Below, in pieces: positions 35,530 to 46,436 of a stretch of DNA of 64,000 nt. Each line of letters starts with the position of its first letter. The stretch's first letter is position 1. The DNA is from Megamerina dolium. Lineage: Eukaryota > Arthropoda > Insecta > Diptera > Megamerinidae. Under the pieces are notes generated by a model, which was given only the letters and a program-made list of their open reading frames with translations, was not told the DNA's origin and ran no database searches. A program made the translations under genes and the position numbers. Location of the stretch: NCBI GenBank assembly GCA_963854835.1, contig OY978527.1, positions 40,126,040-40,190,039 on the forward strand, in the 5' to 3' direction.

Positions 35530-36316
35530 CCGTGGTTATATTACCAATCAATTGAACGCCCATTAAAAAATTGTTGTTGGCTTCAATACAAAATGAAAAA
35601 TGAACTCGATAAATGAACATTTGCATGTCAATCAGTTCTGATTGCTGTTCTCGACACCAATCAGACCAATTTCAACAGTGTTGCCATATGCAATTTTTAA
35701 TTAGAAATTGTGTTTTCGTGGAGCAGACCTGAAGAACTGAAGAACTTATTACTCTGCTGCAAATTAATGAACGCTTGTGGGATATAAGAAATCCAAGTTA
35801 TTCTAATCGGGAAAAAGGGGGAACAGGCCCTAGATGCTATGCAACAGCAATTGTCTAAAATTGCTAGCGATATAGGAAATATGTATGCAGGATGTTCTGT
35901 AATTTCGCATCGGTCATCCTTATGTAATTTTTGAAGGCCCAGAAGTCGTTATGTGGTAATTCCTTCGTCAGGAATGTGAAAGAGCCCTTTGTACTTGGCT
36001 TTTTTCGCCATTTTTTTATACCACTTGATCATTTTGATTTTTGCCGATTTTTTGATGATACTTTTTCTATTAATTCAATTACTTTTCACAGTACACTTCT
36101 ATGATTATCGTTCGAAAAACACAAATATGTTTTTATCAAATCATTCAGCGCGGTATCCATTATGGAATCAATTGAAATTTAATGCAGCACAATTATTTCG
36201 ATAAAATATTACACCTCTGTCTCAACAATCATGTGTAACCACCCAACAATCTAAATTGATGATACGGAAAATGAATGCCATGATTAGTGCTCAATTGATT
36301 GGTAATATAACCACGG
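35530..36316. mobile_element. Segment bounded by a perfect 26-bp inverted repeat
   Basis: The 26 bases starting CCGTGGTTATATTACC at 35,530-35,555 recur exactly inverted at 36,291-36,316. The 735 bp between them have no convincing ORF. A perfect 26-bp repeat at this distance in otherwise decayed DNA suggests a recent non-autonomous DNA transposon. I could not find a convincing target duplication, and the superfamily is unknown. Confidence 0.5.
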
Positions 36317-36579
36317 CAAAACGGACGAGAACTAAATCAAAAGTTGAGTTGCCAACTCTCTCAATGTAAATAATGCGGGCAGTACACGATACGTACGATG
36401 GCGGTCCTAGAACTACCCGATCTGACATATAGATGGCGGCAGTAGTTTGAAAAAAATTACTTTGGTGAAGAGTGGCAACCTTATAAAACATTTGTTTTAA
36501 ATTTCTCCACTTAAGGCGCCACGTTGTTTAGTATTTTTTTTTTTGGATCCATCGAAATTTAACGACCTCAGTGAATTTG

Positions 36580-37463
36580 TAAACATGGAAAAAATTAGTC
36601 ACCGTTATGGAATTCAATACTTTCATTTGCAAGGTTTGAGTCCAACGAATATTAAAGCCGACCTAGATTCTACTCTGGGGGAGTCTGCTCTTTCGTTTAC
36701 GACCATAAAATATTGGATTGCAGAGTTTAAACGAGGTCGTGCGAGCTGCCATGATGAACACCGTAGTGGTCGACCAATTGAGGTGGCCATGCCAGAAACG
36801 GTTTAGAAAATCCATACAATTGATTGGATGATCACCGGCTGAAGGTGCGTGAGTTAGGTGAAATTACAGGCATTTTAAAAAGTGCTATATATCGTATATT
36901 GACCGAAAATTTGTATATAAAAAGCTGTACGCAAGGTGGGTGCCGCGTTTGCTCACAATAGAACAAAAACGACGTCGTGAAGATGTTTCTATGAGTGTTT
37001 GGCGATGTTCCATAGTAATGAAGTCGAGTTTTTGCATCGATTCGTAACCATGGATGAGACATGGGCCCACCTGAGACAAAGAAGCAGTCAAAACAGTGGA
37101 CTGAAAGGGGAGAATCGTGTCCAAAGAAGGCGAAGATAGTTCCATATGCAGGGAAGGTTATGGCTTCTGTTTTTTTGGATGCACGTGGGATAATTTTTAT
37201 TGATTATCTTCAAAAAAGAAAAATAATTAACGGCGAGTATTATGCTAATTTGTTGCAGCGTTTAAGTGATGAAATTAAAGAAAAAAGGCCGTATTTGGCG
37301 AAAAAGAATGTGTTGTTTAATCAAGACAATGCACCAGTTCACACATCCGCTATTGCGATGGCCAAAAGCAATGAGTTAAAGCTCGAATTGCATCAGCCCG
37401 CACCTTATTCGCCAGATTTAGCTCCTTCGGATTATTTTCTATTTCCAAATTTGAAAAAATGGC
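36580..37463 (+). pseudogene. Mariner transposase, copy 2 of a pair
   Basis: From the ATG at 36,585 it reads MEKISHRYGIQYFHLQGLSP, then SALSFTTIKYWIAEFKRGR and CHDEHRSGRPIEVAMPE, then a stop. The frame shifts through LHRFVTMDETWAHLR to a 150-codon open stretch (37,061-37,513) with ESCPKKAKIVPYAGKVMASV, ARGIIFIDYLQKRKIINGE, VLFNQDNAPVHTSAIA and PYSPDLAPSDYFLFPNLKKW. All three catalytic Asp (TMDE, QDN, SPDLAPSDY) can be read, but in two frames. Homology ends at about 37,463, some 50 codons before the family's usual C-terminus, and the tail of the ORF is unrelated AT-rich DNA. Confidence 0.88.
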
Positions 37464-38647
37464 TCGGTCCTTTTGCCTTCGGTTTTACGATTATAATTAT
37501 AATTTTAAAATAAGTGGCTCCATAATTTACTACATCATGATTATAATCTTGGGTAATTGTCTTTCCATATGTAGTTAATATATTTAACTAAAAACTAGGA
37601 CCAATAATAAAGTACTTGATTTGACTAAAGGATACCACATGAGTCGAATCATTATAATCATTACATAAAGTATAAAATATAAAAGAATTGCTATCCAAAT
37701 ATGTACATATATACTCGTATATCTACACGAAAAATTGATTTTATAGAAAAAAAAAAAAAATGGAAAATCGAAGATAAACTTTAGCAAACTAATGAATTAC
37801 CCAAGTTGTTGAACAAATCGTACAAGTACATATAAGTTCGAAAAAAACAACGGGAAAGAAAAAGTTAACAAAATGAAAAAGAAAGAAATAGCATGAAAAT
37901 TAACAAACAATTTGATGCGTATTAAAAAGTAATTTAGAAGCCTGTAGGGGACATTAAATACAACAGCACCCATCCATTATCACAATGACCACTATTGAGT
38001 ACAATGTATGAATGTAGTATAAAATAGAATCCCTACTAGCATCATAACTACATAGCATGACAAAAAAATAAAAAAAAAAAATAAAAAAAAATAAAAAATA
38101 AAAAATCATTGAGACAAAGACAAAGTGAGAGAAACAGAGTGTGCAAGTAAAACTAATGAACATGACAATCGACTGCGACAATAAAAATCAGCGACAATGA
38201 TGATGACGATGACTACGACGACGTCGACAATGACGATTAAGTGAACACTGTTACGTATATAATTAAAACAAAATTACTTACGAACATTGCAATTTGAAGA
38301 AATCGATTGAAATAACTATATTCGTATGGTACATATATCATATGTAATAGAGTGGGTCAATGAAAAAAGTTTGTAATATACATCACTTAATTTACAGAAA
38401 TTTAATTTGAGAACATATCGGTATCGTATCATGAATATTTTTTTTTTGGGGCACGCTAAAATAGCTTAAAAGTGTTTTGTGGCATAATTTTGACGTTTTA
38501 GGTGCTATTTTTAGATATTATATACTGTTGAAGCTGTCACTAGATTTTCTTCTCAGACGCCATTTACTCCTGAGGTCCTGTTCAACTAGGGAGTTCAGTA
38601 ATACAGAGTTGAAACCCCCTAATTTCGCTTTTGTTTTTAATCGGTCC
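37464..38647. other. No gene recognised
   Basis: AT-rich DNA with A runs near 37,746 and 38,066-38,105 and GA(C/T)GA-type tracts at 38,196-38,235. Confidence 0.5.
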
Positions 38648-38660
38648 AGTGGTTTATGGG

Positions 38661-39022
38661 TGTCGTAGCTCAGTGGTTAGTGTGTTCGCCTTCTGATCTG
38701 TAGGTCGTGGTTCAATACCCGGCTGATGCATAACAAATTTAATATCGAAAAGATTTTTCTTTCGAACGGTACCCAACTGTCGGCAAGCAATTGGCAATTC
38801 TTCCGACAGTACAACTTGCCATGAAAAAGCTTCTAAAAATAACTCTGTGACAAAGCTCAGAAAAAGTGATGTCACAAGTGTTCTGCCGTTCGGAACCGGC
38901 TAAAATAAGTAGATCCATTCTAATACTGTCCAAAATTTAAGACGCACAACAGTAATGGAAGAGAAGCTCGGCCAGTGAGCCCTTTGGGGCTTTAAGTGCC
39001 ACATATTTATTTATTTTTTTTT
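38661..39022 (+). mobile_element. tRNA-derived SINE, subtype A, full length
   Basis: It has the A box TAGCTCAGTGG, the B box GGTTCAATACC, the common body and the subtype-A tail AAGTGCCACATATTTATTTA. A 13-bp direct repeat with one mismatch flanks it: AGTGGTTTATGGG at 38,648-38,660 and AGTGGTTAATGGG at 39,023-39,035. Its tRNA-like head is the best preserved of the subtype-A copies. An inverted subtype-B copy lies 198 bp downstream. Confidence 0.9.
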
Positions 39023-39219
39023 AGTGGTTAATGGGCAATGGACCAAAATCTGAAAAATTTCGAAAACCTACTAAAAACCAGAGGTCAACCATGAAGAAAA
39101 TCTATGTATAAGTTCCCAAGATACGAGCAATTTGGTGAGAGTACCCAAATTATAGCTTGTTTCCACTTTTATCTGAGAATCGAGAAATAACGTTATAGCC
39201 GCCCAATAATCACCTTTAG

Positions 39220-39549
39220 GTTAGGTTAGGTTGTGTAGCTGCCCTTTCTTTGAGAGGACACACTTAGGCCAGAAATGCCCATTGTGATACCACCGAGCTT
39301 CTCTTCCAATACTGTTGAGCGTATTAAATTTGGACAGCATTAGAAGGGACCTACTTATATTAGCCGGTTTCGAACGGCAGAACCCTTGTGACATCACTTT
39401 AACTTAGTTTTGTCACAGAGCTCTTTTAAGAAGCATTTTAGGCAAATTTTTACTACTACTATTGCCAATTCTTGCCGGCAGGTGGGTACCGCCGGAAAGA
39501 AAAATCTCTTCGATATTTCATTTTGTTATGCTTCAGCCGGGGATTGAAC
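39220..39549 (-). mobile_element. SINE subtype B, 5'-truncated
   Basis: The minus strand runs from the B box (GGTTCAATCCCCGGC) to the subtype-B tail ending in (CCTAA)n. The A box is missing. CACCTTTAG-type direct repeats flank it at 39,211-39,219 and twice at 39,551-39,569, so the target site is duplicated, with one extra unit on the right. Confidence 0.85.
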
Positions 39550-39569
39550 CCACCTTTAGTCACCTTTAG

Positions 39570-39875
39570 TATAGTCTAACGTATTATCATGCTCCATTAA
39601 TTTTCCGCCAACGAAATTTTTTTTGGAATATATTTACCCCCTATCCATACTCACAGGAGGCTCCTTTACCAAATTTACATTTTTACAGCGAGTTTAATTA
39701 ATGTCAAAATGTGGTTCAAAAATTACATAAAAACATCAACTTTTAACATTTGATTGGATTATCATTTATCTTATATCACACATTTTCAATAAGAGCATAA
39801 TTATGATGAACTAGAGTATCACATAGTGTGTGAATTTCGCATTCGATTGAAGTTTTCCTTTTTATTTGTACAGTA
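39570..39875. other. No gene recognised
   Basis: AT-rich spacer between two mobile elements. Confidence 0.5.
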
Positions 39876-40042
39876 CAGTAGTGTAGCTAGGGAGTTCAGG
39901 GGGATAGCCACCTTGGCCGATGGGTTTGTTGAAAAAGAAAAATAATAATATATAGATATTTAAAAATTAATCATTAAAAATTTATTCTTATACATAATTT
40001 TCATCTAAAGCCCCCCTTACCAAAATCCTGCCTACGCCACTG
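39876..40042. mobile_element. Small hAT-like MITE (167 bp)
   Basis: The ends are CAGTAGTGTAGCTAGG and, inverted, CAGTGGCGTAGGCAGG. CAGTGGCGTAG-type ends are common in insect hAT-like MITEs (established knowledge). The 8 bp outside, GTACAGTA and GTGCATTA, agree at 6 positions, which fits a worn 8-bp hAT target duplication. The interior is AT-rich. Confidence 0.6.
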
Positions 40043-41331
40043 GTGCATTACAGAAATTTTCTGAATGCCCAGGCCTCAGAAGGTCGCCCAAACTGATCAT
40101 AAAATGAATGAATGAAAGAACCGAGAATGAATTTTGATAATGAATTTGATTCATGAATAATTATAGACCAAACTGAACATGTCTGACAATAACATGTTAC
40201 ACGAAAACAGCTGAGCTGTCAAAAACAGTGTTGTCAAAAAGAAAGTTGCTAAAAAAATCACCCTATATAAAAAATACACACTTGGTGTATCAAAATGTAA
40301 GCACTAAATTTCTGCTAAAATTTTCTACTGCGTATGGAATACACTTATGTATGCTTATGTTGAGTCAAGTTAGTTAGTTGCCCTTGGTTATGATGTGAAT
40401 GTTTCACATAAACATTTTTCAATCTATAAGTGCATGTATATGAATTATGTACATATGTCTCTCTTTCTATATCTCTCTCGCTCTCTCAAAGTGTATATTT
40501 TCAATATTATTCACAATGCAGTGGATATTTCGTTTTTATGTGACTGAAATCATAATGAACTACGCAATTATAAATATATTTAACATACTCTAATGCATGT
40601 TGCATGGTGCTTAAATGTGATGCTTAACAACCAAGTAAGCATATGAACTAAACCAGCTAGCATATTATGAAATAAATATCAATGTCATTACTATTAGAAA
40701 AAGTATCACAATTGTATCGTCTTCATCAACTTCATCATCGTCATAATCACCATCATTATAGTCGTCGTTATTGCACTTAGAATTATCGCAAGCAATAGTA
40801 ACAGCACCAGCAGCAGTAGTAACAGAAACAAACACTTCTGAAACACTCCAGTCGACATTAGGGTCAACAAGTAGCAAATAGTAGTGCAACAACAAATGGA
40901 AAAACTGTAACAAATATTCAAGTATTCGTGACAATATCAGTTCTTTAAATGATTGCAACCTGCGTATGCATGAAACTTTTTACGTATGCACTTAATAGTG
41001 AATACATATGACGGATATTGAATTGTTAACCAAATGTGACCGGTTCCTAGGCATTGCACAGAATTTGCACAGATTTGATTAAGAATGGATGTAAAAGTAA
41101 CTAGTTCCTTTGTTCGCTTGTTCGCAGGGCTGTCATTTGCTAAGTATAACAATGGTATGACGTATATTACGTATATGTGCGCATGTAATAATGAAATGTT
41201 TTGATGCACCCTCTTACGTATTTGTGGTTTTGCATGCATTGGTAATTTACCTGAATATTCGAACGGCTGAAAAATTCTAATTCCGTGTAACGAAATTTTA
41301 ATTGTTTGGTACAATTCTGAAGTATACCATA
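40043..41331. other. No gene recognised
   Basis: Non-coding DNA with CAT/CGT-type trinucleotide patches near 40,720-40,770. ORFs of 71-136 codons on the minus strand are not recognisable. Confidence 0.45.
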
Positions 41332-43039
41332 TTTTTATACCCTGCATAATGCAATATGCATGGTATATTCATTTCGGTCAGATGTTTGTGTCCACTTGAA
41401 GGAATCTCCGGAGATATAGACATAGATATATATTCGTGATCAGCGTCGATTAAATTTTCGATTTAACGATGTCCGTCCGTCCGTCCGTCCGTTCGTCCGT
41501 GAAGGAATCTCCGGAGATATAGACATAGATATATATTCGTGATCAGCGTCGATTAAATTTTCGATTTAACGATGTCCGTCCGTCCGTCCGTCCGTCCGTC
41601 CGTCCGTCTGTCTGTCACCTGGCTGGTTCGCACGATAACTTGACTAAATATTGAGCTATTTCGGTGAAATTTGGCATAAATAATCTATGATCCAAGGGTA
41701 CGGAGGGGATTGATATTGGGCATGATCGGTCAATAACCACGCCCACACCAAGCATTCAAAGCGACTAACCTCGAAATTTTCAAAATCTTTAACTTGCTAT
41801 AACTCACATAATATACCACTTGGGACAACAATATTTGGGACATAGACTTATATTATACTACTATATAATCTCGCGAAAAGTGGGTGAGCCACGCCTACTT
41901 TTTAGCGTAGCTCTCATACAAAGTGTCTGTACTTCTTTTAAATTGAAACAGCTGTAACTTCGGCAATCTTGTGTCTAGAATAATCATAATGGACACTTAA
42001 ATTAATATCGTAGTCGGAAATAATCTGGCAGAAAATCAGTGTGCCAGGCCTACTCCTTCATGGGTCTCCCATACAAAGTCGAGGGAATTAAACTAAAATT
42101 TTAAGCTCCATAGCTTACAAACCATTTAGCCTAGGACAACGAGATTTAAGGTATGGATTAGTATTGTACGAGCAATTAAACTCACAGGAAATGGGCGTAC
42201 CACGCCCACTGTTTATCGTAGCCCATATACAAATTTTAAATTGAAACAGCTGTAACTTCGGCAATCTTCTGTCTAGAATAATCATAATGGACACTTAAAT
42301 TAATATCGTAGTCGGAAATAATCTGGCAGAAAATCAGTGTGCCAGGCCTACTCCTTCATGGGTCTCCCATACAAAGTCGAGGGAATTAAACTAAAACTTT
42401 TAAGCGCCATAACTTATAAACCATTTAGCGTAAAAGAACGAGATTTAAGGTATTGATTAGTATTGTAGGAGCAACTAGACTCACAGGAAATGGACGCGCC
42501 ACTCCCACTGTTGATAGTAGCCGCCATACAAAATGACCGAATTTCTTTTAAATTGAAACAGCTGTAACTTCTGCATCCTTCTGTCTAGAACAATCATAAT
42601 TAACACTTAGGTTAATATGGTAGTCGGAAATAATCTGGCAAAAAATCAGCGTACCACGCCCACTTCTTATTGGGGCTCCCAGACAAAGTTGAGGAAATTA
42701 AACAAAAATGTTAACCACCATAACTTAGAAACTATTTAACGTAGGACGCCAAATTTAAGGTGTGGATTAACATTGAAAAATTAATTGGATTTACTAGAAA
42801 GTGGTAAGCCACGCCCACTTTTTATATAGCTCCCATACTAAGCCTCGGAATTATCTTAAAATCCTTTTACTTCGTCAAAGTCAACCATATTTCGGGTGTA
42901 AATTAGTAGTATATGCAAAAATTGTTTCTCGAGAAGTGGAAATAAAAGAAAAGTTGGATATTCGAGTAAACTTTTTATATATAAATCTACATATGCAGGG
43001 TATAGTTTGGTCGGCCCCAGCCGACTGTAAGGAGATTTT
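41332..43039 (+). mobile_element. DINE-1-like (Helentron-type) element, copy B
   Basis: The order is the same as in copy A but on the plus strand: TTTTTATACCCTGCAT, (GTCC)n microsatellite (about 41,471-41,500 and 41,577-41,610), a core with repeats of about 300 bp, ATGCAGGGTATA at 42,992-43,003, and the GTCGGC-CCCA-GCCGAC stem-loop at 43,010-43,025, then TGTAAGGAG. Inside, a 103-bp block that includes the microsatellite flank is tandemly duplicated (starts 41,398 and 41,501). Core units starting CTGTAACTTC recur at 41,952, 42,250 and 42,562. No coding capacity. Family inferred from structure. Confidence 0.55.
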
Positions 43040-43829
43040 TCAAATATATAAGGTATATCAAGGTGGCGCTTAATTGTAGAAAAGTTCTTTACATTCCACG
43101 TTCAGATTGATTAAAAATATTCGATTTGATAAAACACTACAAAATAAAAAGTTTCGTTGAAATTTTCGAACTGAACCAGAAGCTCTAAATGTGGAAAAAA
43201 ATTCGTTTTCACAATTTTCTTATTATTTAATCATGATATTCCTTATCGAGAGGGATGAAAATTACTGTTCACCTACTCATTTTGGCTTCCCAACATTTCA
43301 CTTAAACTTATTTATCCGCTATATCTACCCGTAAGGGGACGTTTCACACAAATGTGTTGGTTTTTTTCATAAAATCTTCTTCTAGCGATAATGGGATGAT
43401 CCTAAAGGGAATATATGTACCAACATAATATACTTACTTACCCTGTATAGTCATTCCTTAAGTGGTCGATCGTACAAGAATATTTGAAAATCGACAAATA
43501 ACCATATAGTTCCCCTGTAAACGCCTCTAGAGGGATCACATTATCGAATTTTCTCAACTGGCAAATACCGTAAATGAAGTTACAAGATTTGTGGAGCAGA
43601 TTTTGATGCTTCTCGATCGATGGCATTATATTTTCCACGGCTCAGCTAGAGAATTACATCTTCTTTATATCTAGTGACAGTATGGGTCTAATTGTGCACC
43701 TAAAGTACTTGTGTTTGACACTCTGCGTGAAAAGGTTTTTATTTTTACAGCACTTTTGATAGGAAGAAAAAAAACTTCGGTAGTGGTTCGGAAGTTATTA
43801 TAAAAATATTGTAGAACATTATCGTCATA
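43040..43829. other. No gene; patch resembling the 165-bp repeat
   Basis: Around 43,300-43,350 the inverted phrase TAGATATAGCGGATAAATA echoes the repeat at 13.3-13.9 kb. The remainder shows no recognisable content. Confidence 0.35.
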
Positions 43830-44619
43830 TTTTGCTTTTCTATTATAGAACTAACTAGAAAAACAGCAGCGGAAATTTTCATGTTAAAGATGCACCTCGA
43901 TCTGGTCGACCAATCATTGAAAAAGTTGATGAAATATGGAAAAAATTGAGCAAGACCGACATATAAGCAGCGTGTATGTTGGTAGAGGACTAGTCATTTA
44001 TCACCAAACAGTTCTCAACAATTTGAAGAAAGCTGGATACATAAAGAAGCTCGATGTTTGGTTGCCACATGAATTAACAGTGAAAAATTTAATTCTGTAT
44101 ATCTGGTGGAATTGGAAGGCAATTGTTCATTATGAACTTCTACAACCTAGGCAAACAATAGATTCTGATCTTTACTGTCAGCAATTGAAGCAAAAAATTC
44201 AATTAAAACTCCTAGAATTGATCAACAGAAAAGGTGTTGTGTACCATCATATAATAACGCCAGACCACACATTTTTTATGAACCTTCAGAAAGTGCAAGA
44301 GCTTGGCTGGGAAGTTTTGATACATCCAGCACAGAGCTCGAACCTTGCATCTTCAGATTACCTTTTGTTTCGATATCTGCGGAACTCTCTAAATGGTGTA
44401 AATTTAAATTCCGTAGAGGCCTACTAAAACCCCTTCAGTTTTTCGCTCAGAAAACTAAGAAGTTCTACACAGGTGTAATAATGGCTTTATCCCAAAAAGG
44501 GCAAAAGGTTATCCATCAAAACGGCACATATTTGGTTTAGTAAAGCTCATTTTAAATATAAGAAAAAAGTGTTTCATTCTTGGTAAAATTTGTAACCAAA
44601 CTTTTTCGAACACCCAATG
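43830..44619 (+). pseudogene. Mellifera-type mariner, internally deleted, long ORF kept
   Basis: Before the ORF, GNFHVKDAPRSGRP is readable. The 163-codon ORF (43,936-44,427) then reads QDRHISSVYVGRGLVIYHQT, LNNLKKAGYIKKLDVWLPHE, then joins in frame to ILYIWWNWKAIVHYELLQP, LINRKGVVYHHIITPDHTFF, LGWEVLIHPAQSSNLASSDY and LNGVNLNSVEAY. About 60 residues are missing between the DNA-binding and catalytic parts, including the first catalytic Asp (TGDEKW). The second (HHDNARPH) has mutated. APSDY is ASSDY. The right TIR ends CGAACACCCAATG next to TA (44,620). The element is inactive but keeps an open frame. Confidence 0.85.
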
Positions 44620-44791
44620 TAATTGTTGAAGTGTGTTAGCTATATTTTTGTTGTTTTTGTTCTGGTCATAGGTTATACACTAAGTGTTGTTGTTGTTAAT
44701 GAACTGACAATAAAAATGTATATCTTATTATTATTATTATTCAGGCTATTCAATGCCGACCTAAAAGATCTTTTGTGCGCCTATTGCCCAA

Positions 44792-45300
44792 CTAAAACAA
44801 TTCTAGACTAATTATAAAACTTATAATTGCTGTGGACTTGATTTTACCTATGTGGTTTGGAGTCAAGATTCCATTACCTAGGTAACCAAGCCTACGTTTT
44901 GCCACCGCTGGGCAATTACATAGAATATGTTCCGATGCTTGCTGTTCCTCGTGACAGAGTCGACAGGGATCTTTTTCTACCACACCTATTTTCTTCATAT
45001 GGTAATTGAGATTACAGTGTCCAGTGAGCAGCTCTGTGTAGAGCTTTATGCCATTTCTGCTGAGGTTAAGAACATAAGTCCCTTCGACTGCGGCATGCCC
45101 GTTTGGGCTCTCCAGTAGTAGAGTAAATCCCGTTTCTCCCTTTCACATATCAAGTTGTTTATGAAACTGTTTGTAACCCCGCAGAAGGGCTATGGTCGAA
45201 TGAAAGGAGCGCAGGGAGTCGGCCATTTCATTTCCCTCGTGTAACTCATGCTCAGGCACCTACTTGAGGGTGACAGGATTCTTTGCTAATGTATATCTTA
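44792..45300 (-). pseudogene. I/LOA-type LINE, RNase H tail and zinc knuckle
   Basis: On the minus strand, HELHEGNEMADSL (end of RNase H) is followed by LYTELLTGHCNLNYHMKKIG, CRLCHEEQQASEHILCNC and PAVAKRRLGYLG, ending FIISLELF and a stop at 44,792. The LTGHCxLNYHxxxxG plus CCHC arrangement matches the piece at 29.4-30.2 kb, so the families are related. Some frame breaks occur upstream of 45,000. A piggyBac element begins 32 bp from its upstream end. Confidence 0.8.
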
Positions 45301-45331
45301 ACTCTTGACCCAAGAAAAAATTTGTTTTTAA

Positions 45332-46205
45332 CCTTACAACCGTGAGTTGGGCACTCACTGCCCATATTCGTTTTTGATGTTGAATTCCGGAGGTTCAAGA
45401 AGTCAAATTTAATTTTTTTTTTGGTAGGCAGATATATTGTACTTTTATTTATAGGTTTCTAATCAGTTTCGCGTAAAAATTTCAAGTGAACAGTTAATTT
45501 TTAGTTGTGATAATTATATTTTTTTGAAATGAGTGAGGAATTGACGGTTTATTTGGCCAACCGACGCCGTGAATTGACGGAAGAAGAAGAGGAAAGTTTT
45601 GCAAATTATTTCAATACTCACGAAATGATGATGATGATGATGATGGTGGAAAAGAACCTACATTTGGTGGCGACCTCGAACCGATACCCAGTGACCAGTC
45701 TGACTTCGGAGAAGATAATGCTCAGCTAATTCCAGATCCACGTTTCGAAGAATATGTCCATGGGGAAGGAACAAAACAACAGCAGTTTGTGACCATTGCC
45801 TTACTCCGAAATGCACCAAACACTATATAAGGACATGCGAAATGGACTATTTCACAAAATACAAAGCCGATGCTGACATGGACTCAGATATTGATAAAGA
45901 CGCGCACAATACTCCAACAACGCCAACGCCAAATCAAAACGAATTAAAATGACAGCGGAGAATTTCACTCATTTGAGCAGTTCAAAACTAAAACTTTATA
46001 TGATTTTCATTTTTTCCAAGGAAAAAACTTTGTTCCCAACATTAAATACATGTTTCATTAAACTGTGTGCATAAATAGACGAAATATTCACTTTTTATAA
46101 AAAAAAAATTCTTAAAAAACTTAAATTCCCATAGAAAATACATGGCTGGGCACTGAGTGCCCAAGTCACGAGATTAAGTTTTATAGCCATGTCACGGTTC
46201 TAAGG
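45332..46205 (+). mobile_element. piggyBac-type element, 874 bp, TTAA-flanked
   Basis: The 14-bp terminal repeats are CCTTACAACCGTGA (45,332) and, inverted, CCTTAGAACCGTGA (ending 46,205). TTAA sits directly outside both ends (45,328-45,331 and 46,206-46,209), the piggyBac target duplication. A near-identical internal palindrome, TGGGCACT-C/G-A-x-TGCCCA type, lies near each end (45,348-45,364 and 46,147-46,163). It carries only the N-terminal part of a transposase gene, so it is a non-autonomous deletion derivative. Confidence 0.85.
45529..45830 (+). pseudogene. Acidic N-terminus of a piggyBac-type transposase
   Basis: The ATG at 45,529 gives MSEELTVYLANRRRELTEEE, then ESFANYFNTHE. The (ATG)n tract at 45,625-45,645 then runs as poly-Met. 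Shifted by one base, the same tract gives poly-Asp, followed by EPTFGGDLEPIPSDQSDFGE and FEEYVHGEGTKQQQ, which looks like the true reading. A slip in the microsatellite therefore probably broke the frame. An acidic N-terminus is usual in piggyBac transposases. The catalytic DDD domain is absent. Assignment rests mainly on the surrounding TTAA/TIR structure. Confidence 0.6.
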
Positions 46206-46272
46206 TTAATAACGAAAGATTCTACAGGCTTTGAAGGATTCTTGGTGAGTTTCTCCTCAATTTAAAATTAAT

Positions 46273-46436
46273 ATTAGAAGGGACCTGCTTATATGAATCA
46301 ATTCCATATGACAGCTGTCATGTGACACATAGTTTTTTGAACTTTTTTTTCATTACAAATGTGTACTGTTTGAAAAAATGCCAATTGTTGATACTGTTCC
46401 ACCAAAAAAATTCTATTGATTATGTTTTGAGGAGGA
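46273..46436 (-). repeat. Decayed SINE relic
   Basis: ATTAGAAGGGACCTGCTTAT matches the SINE body found at 18,686 and 39,329. Weaker matches continue to TTATGTTTTGAGGAGG (head side). Both ends are lost. It is clearly older than the other copies. Confidence 0.6.

Noticed and set aside
40665..41347. Minus-strand ORFs of 71-136 codons
   Set aside because: Composition and trinucleotide runs explain them; no domain is recognisable.
41471..41610. CRISPR-like array from regularly repeated GTCC units
   Set aside because: It is a simple tetranucleotide microsatellite within a eukaryotic transposable element; there are no spacers.
42801..43073. 90-codon ORF at the end of the DINE-like copy B
   Set aside because: It lies within the non-coding core and terminal stem-loop of the element and has no counterpart in copy A.
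45529..45729. Small protein with a poly-Met run
   Set aside because: The run is a frameshifted microsatellite. The neighbouring frame gives a coherent acidic piggyBac-type N-terminus.
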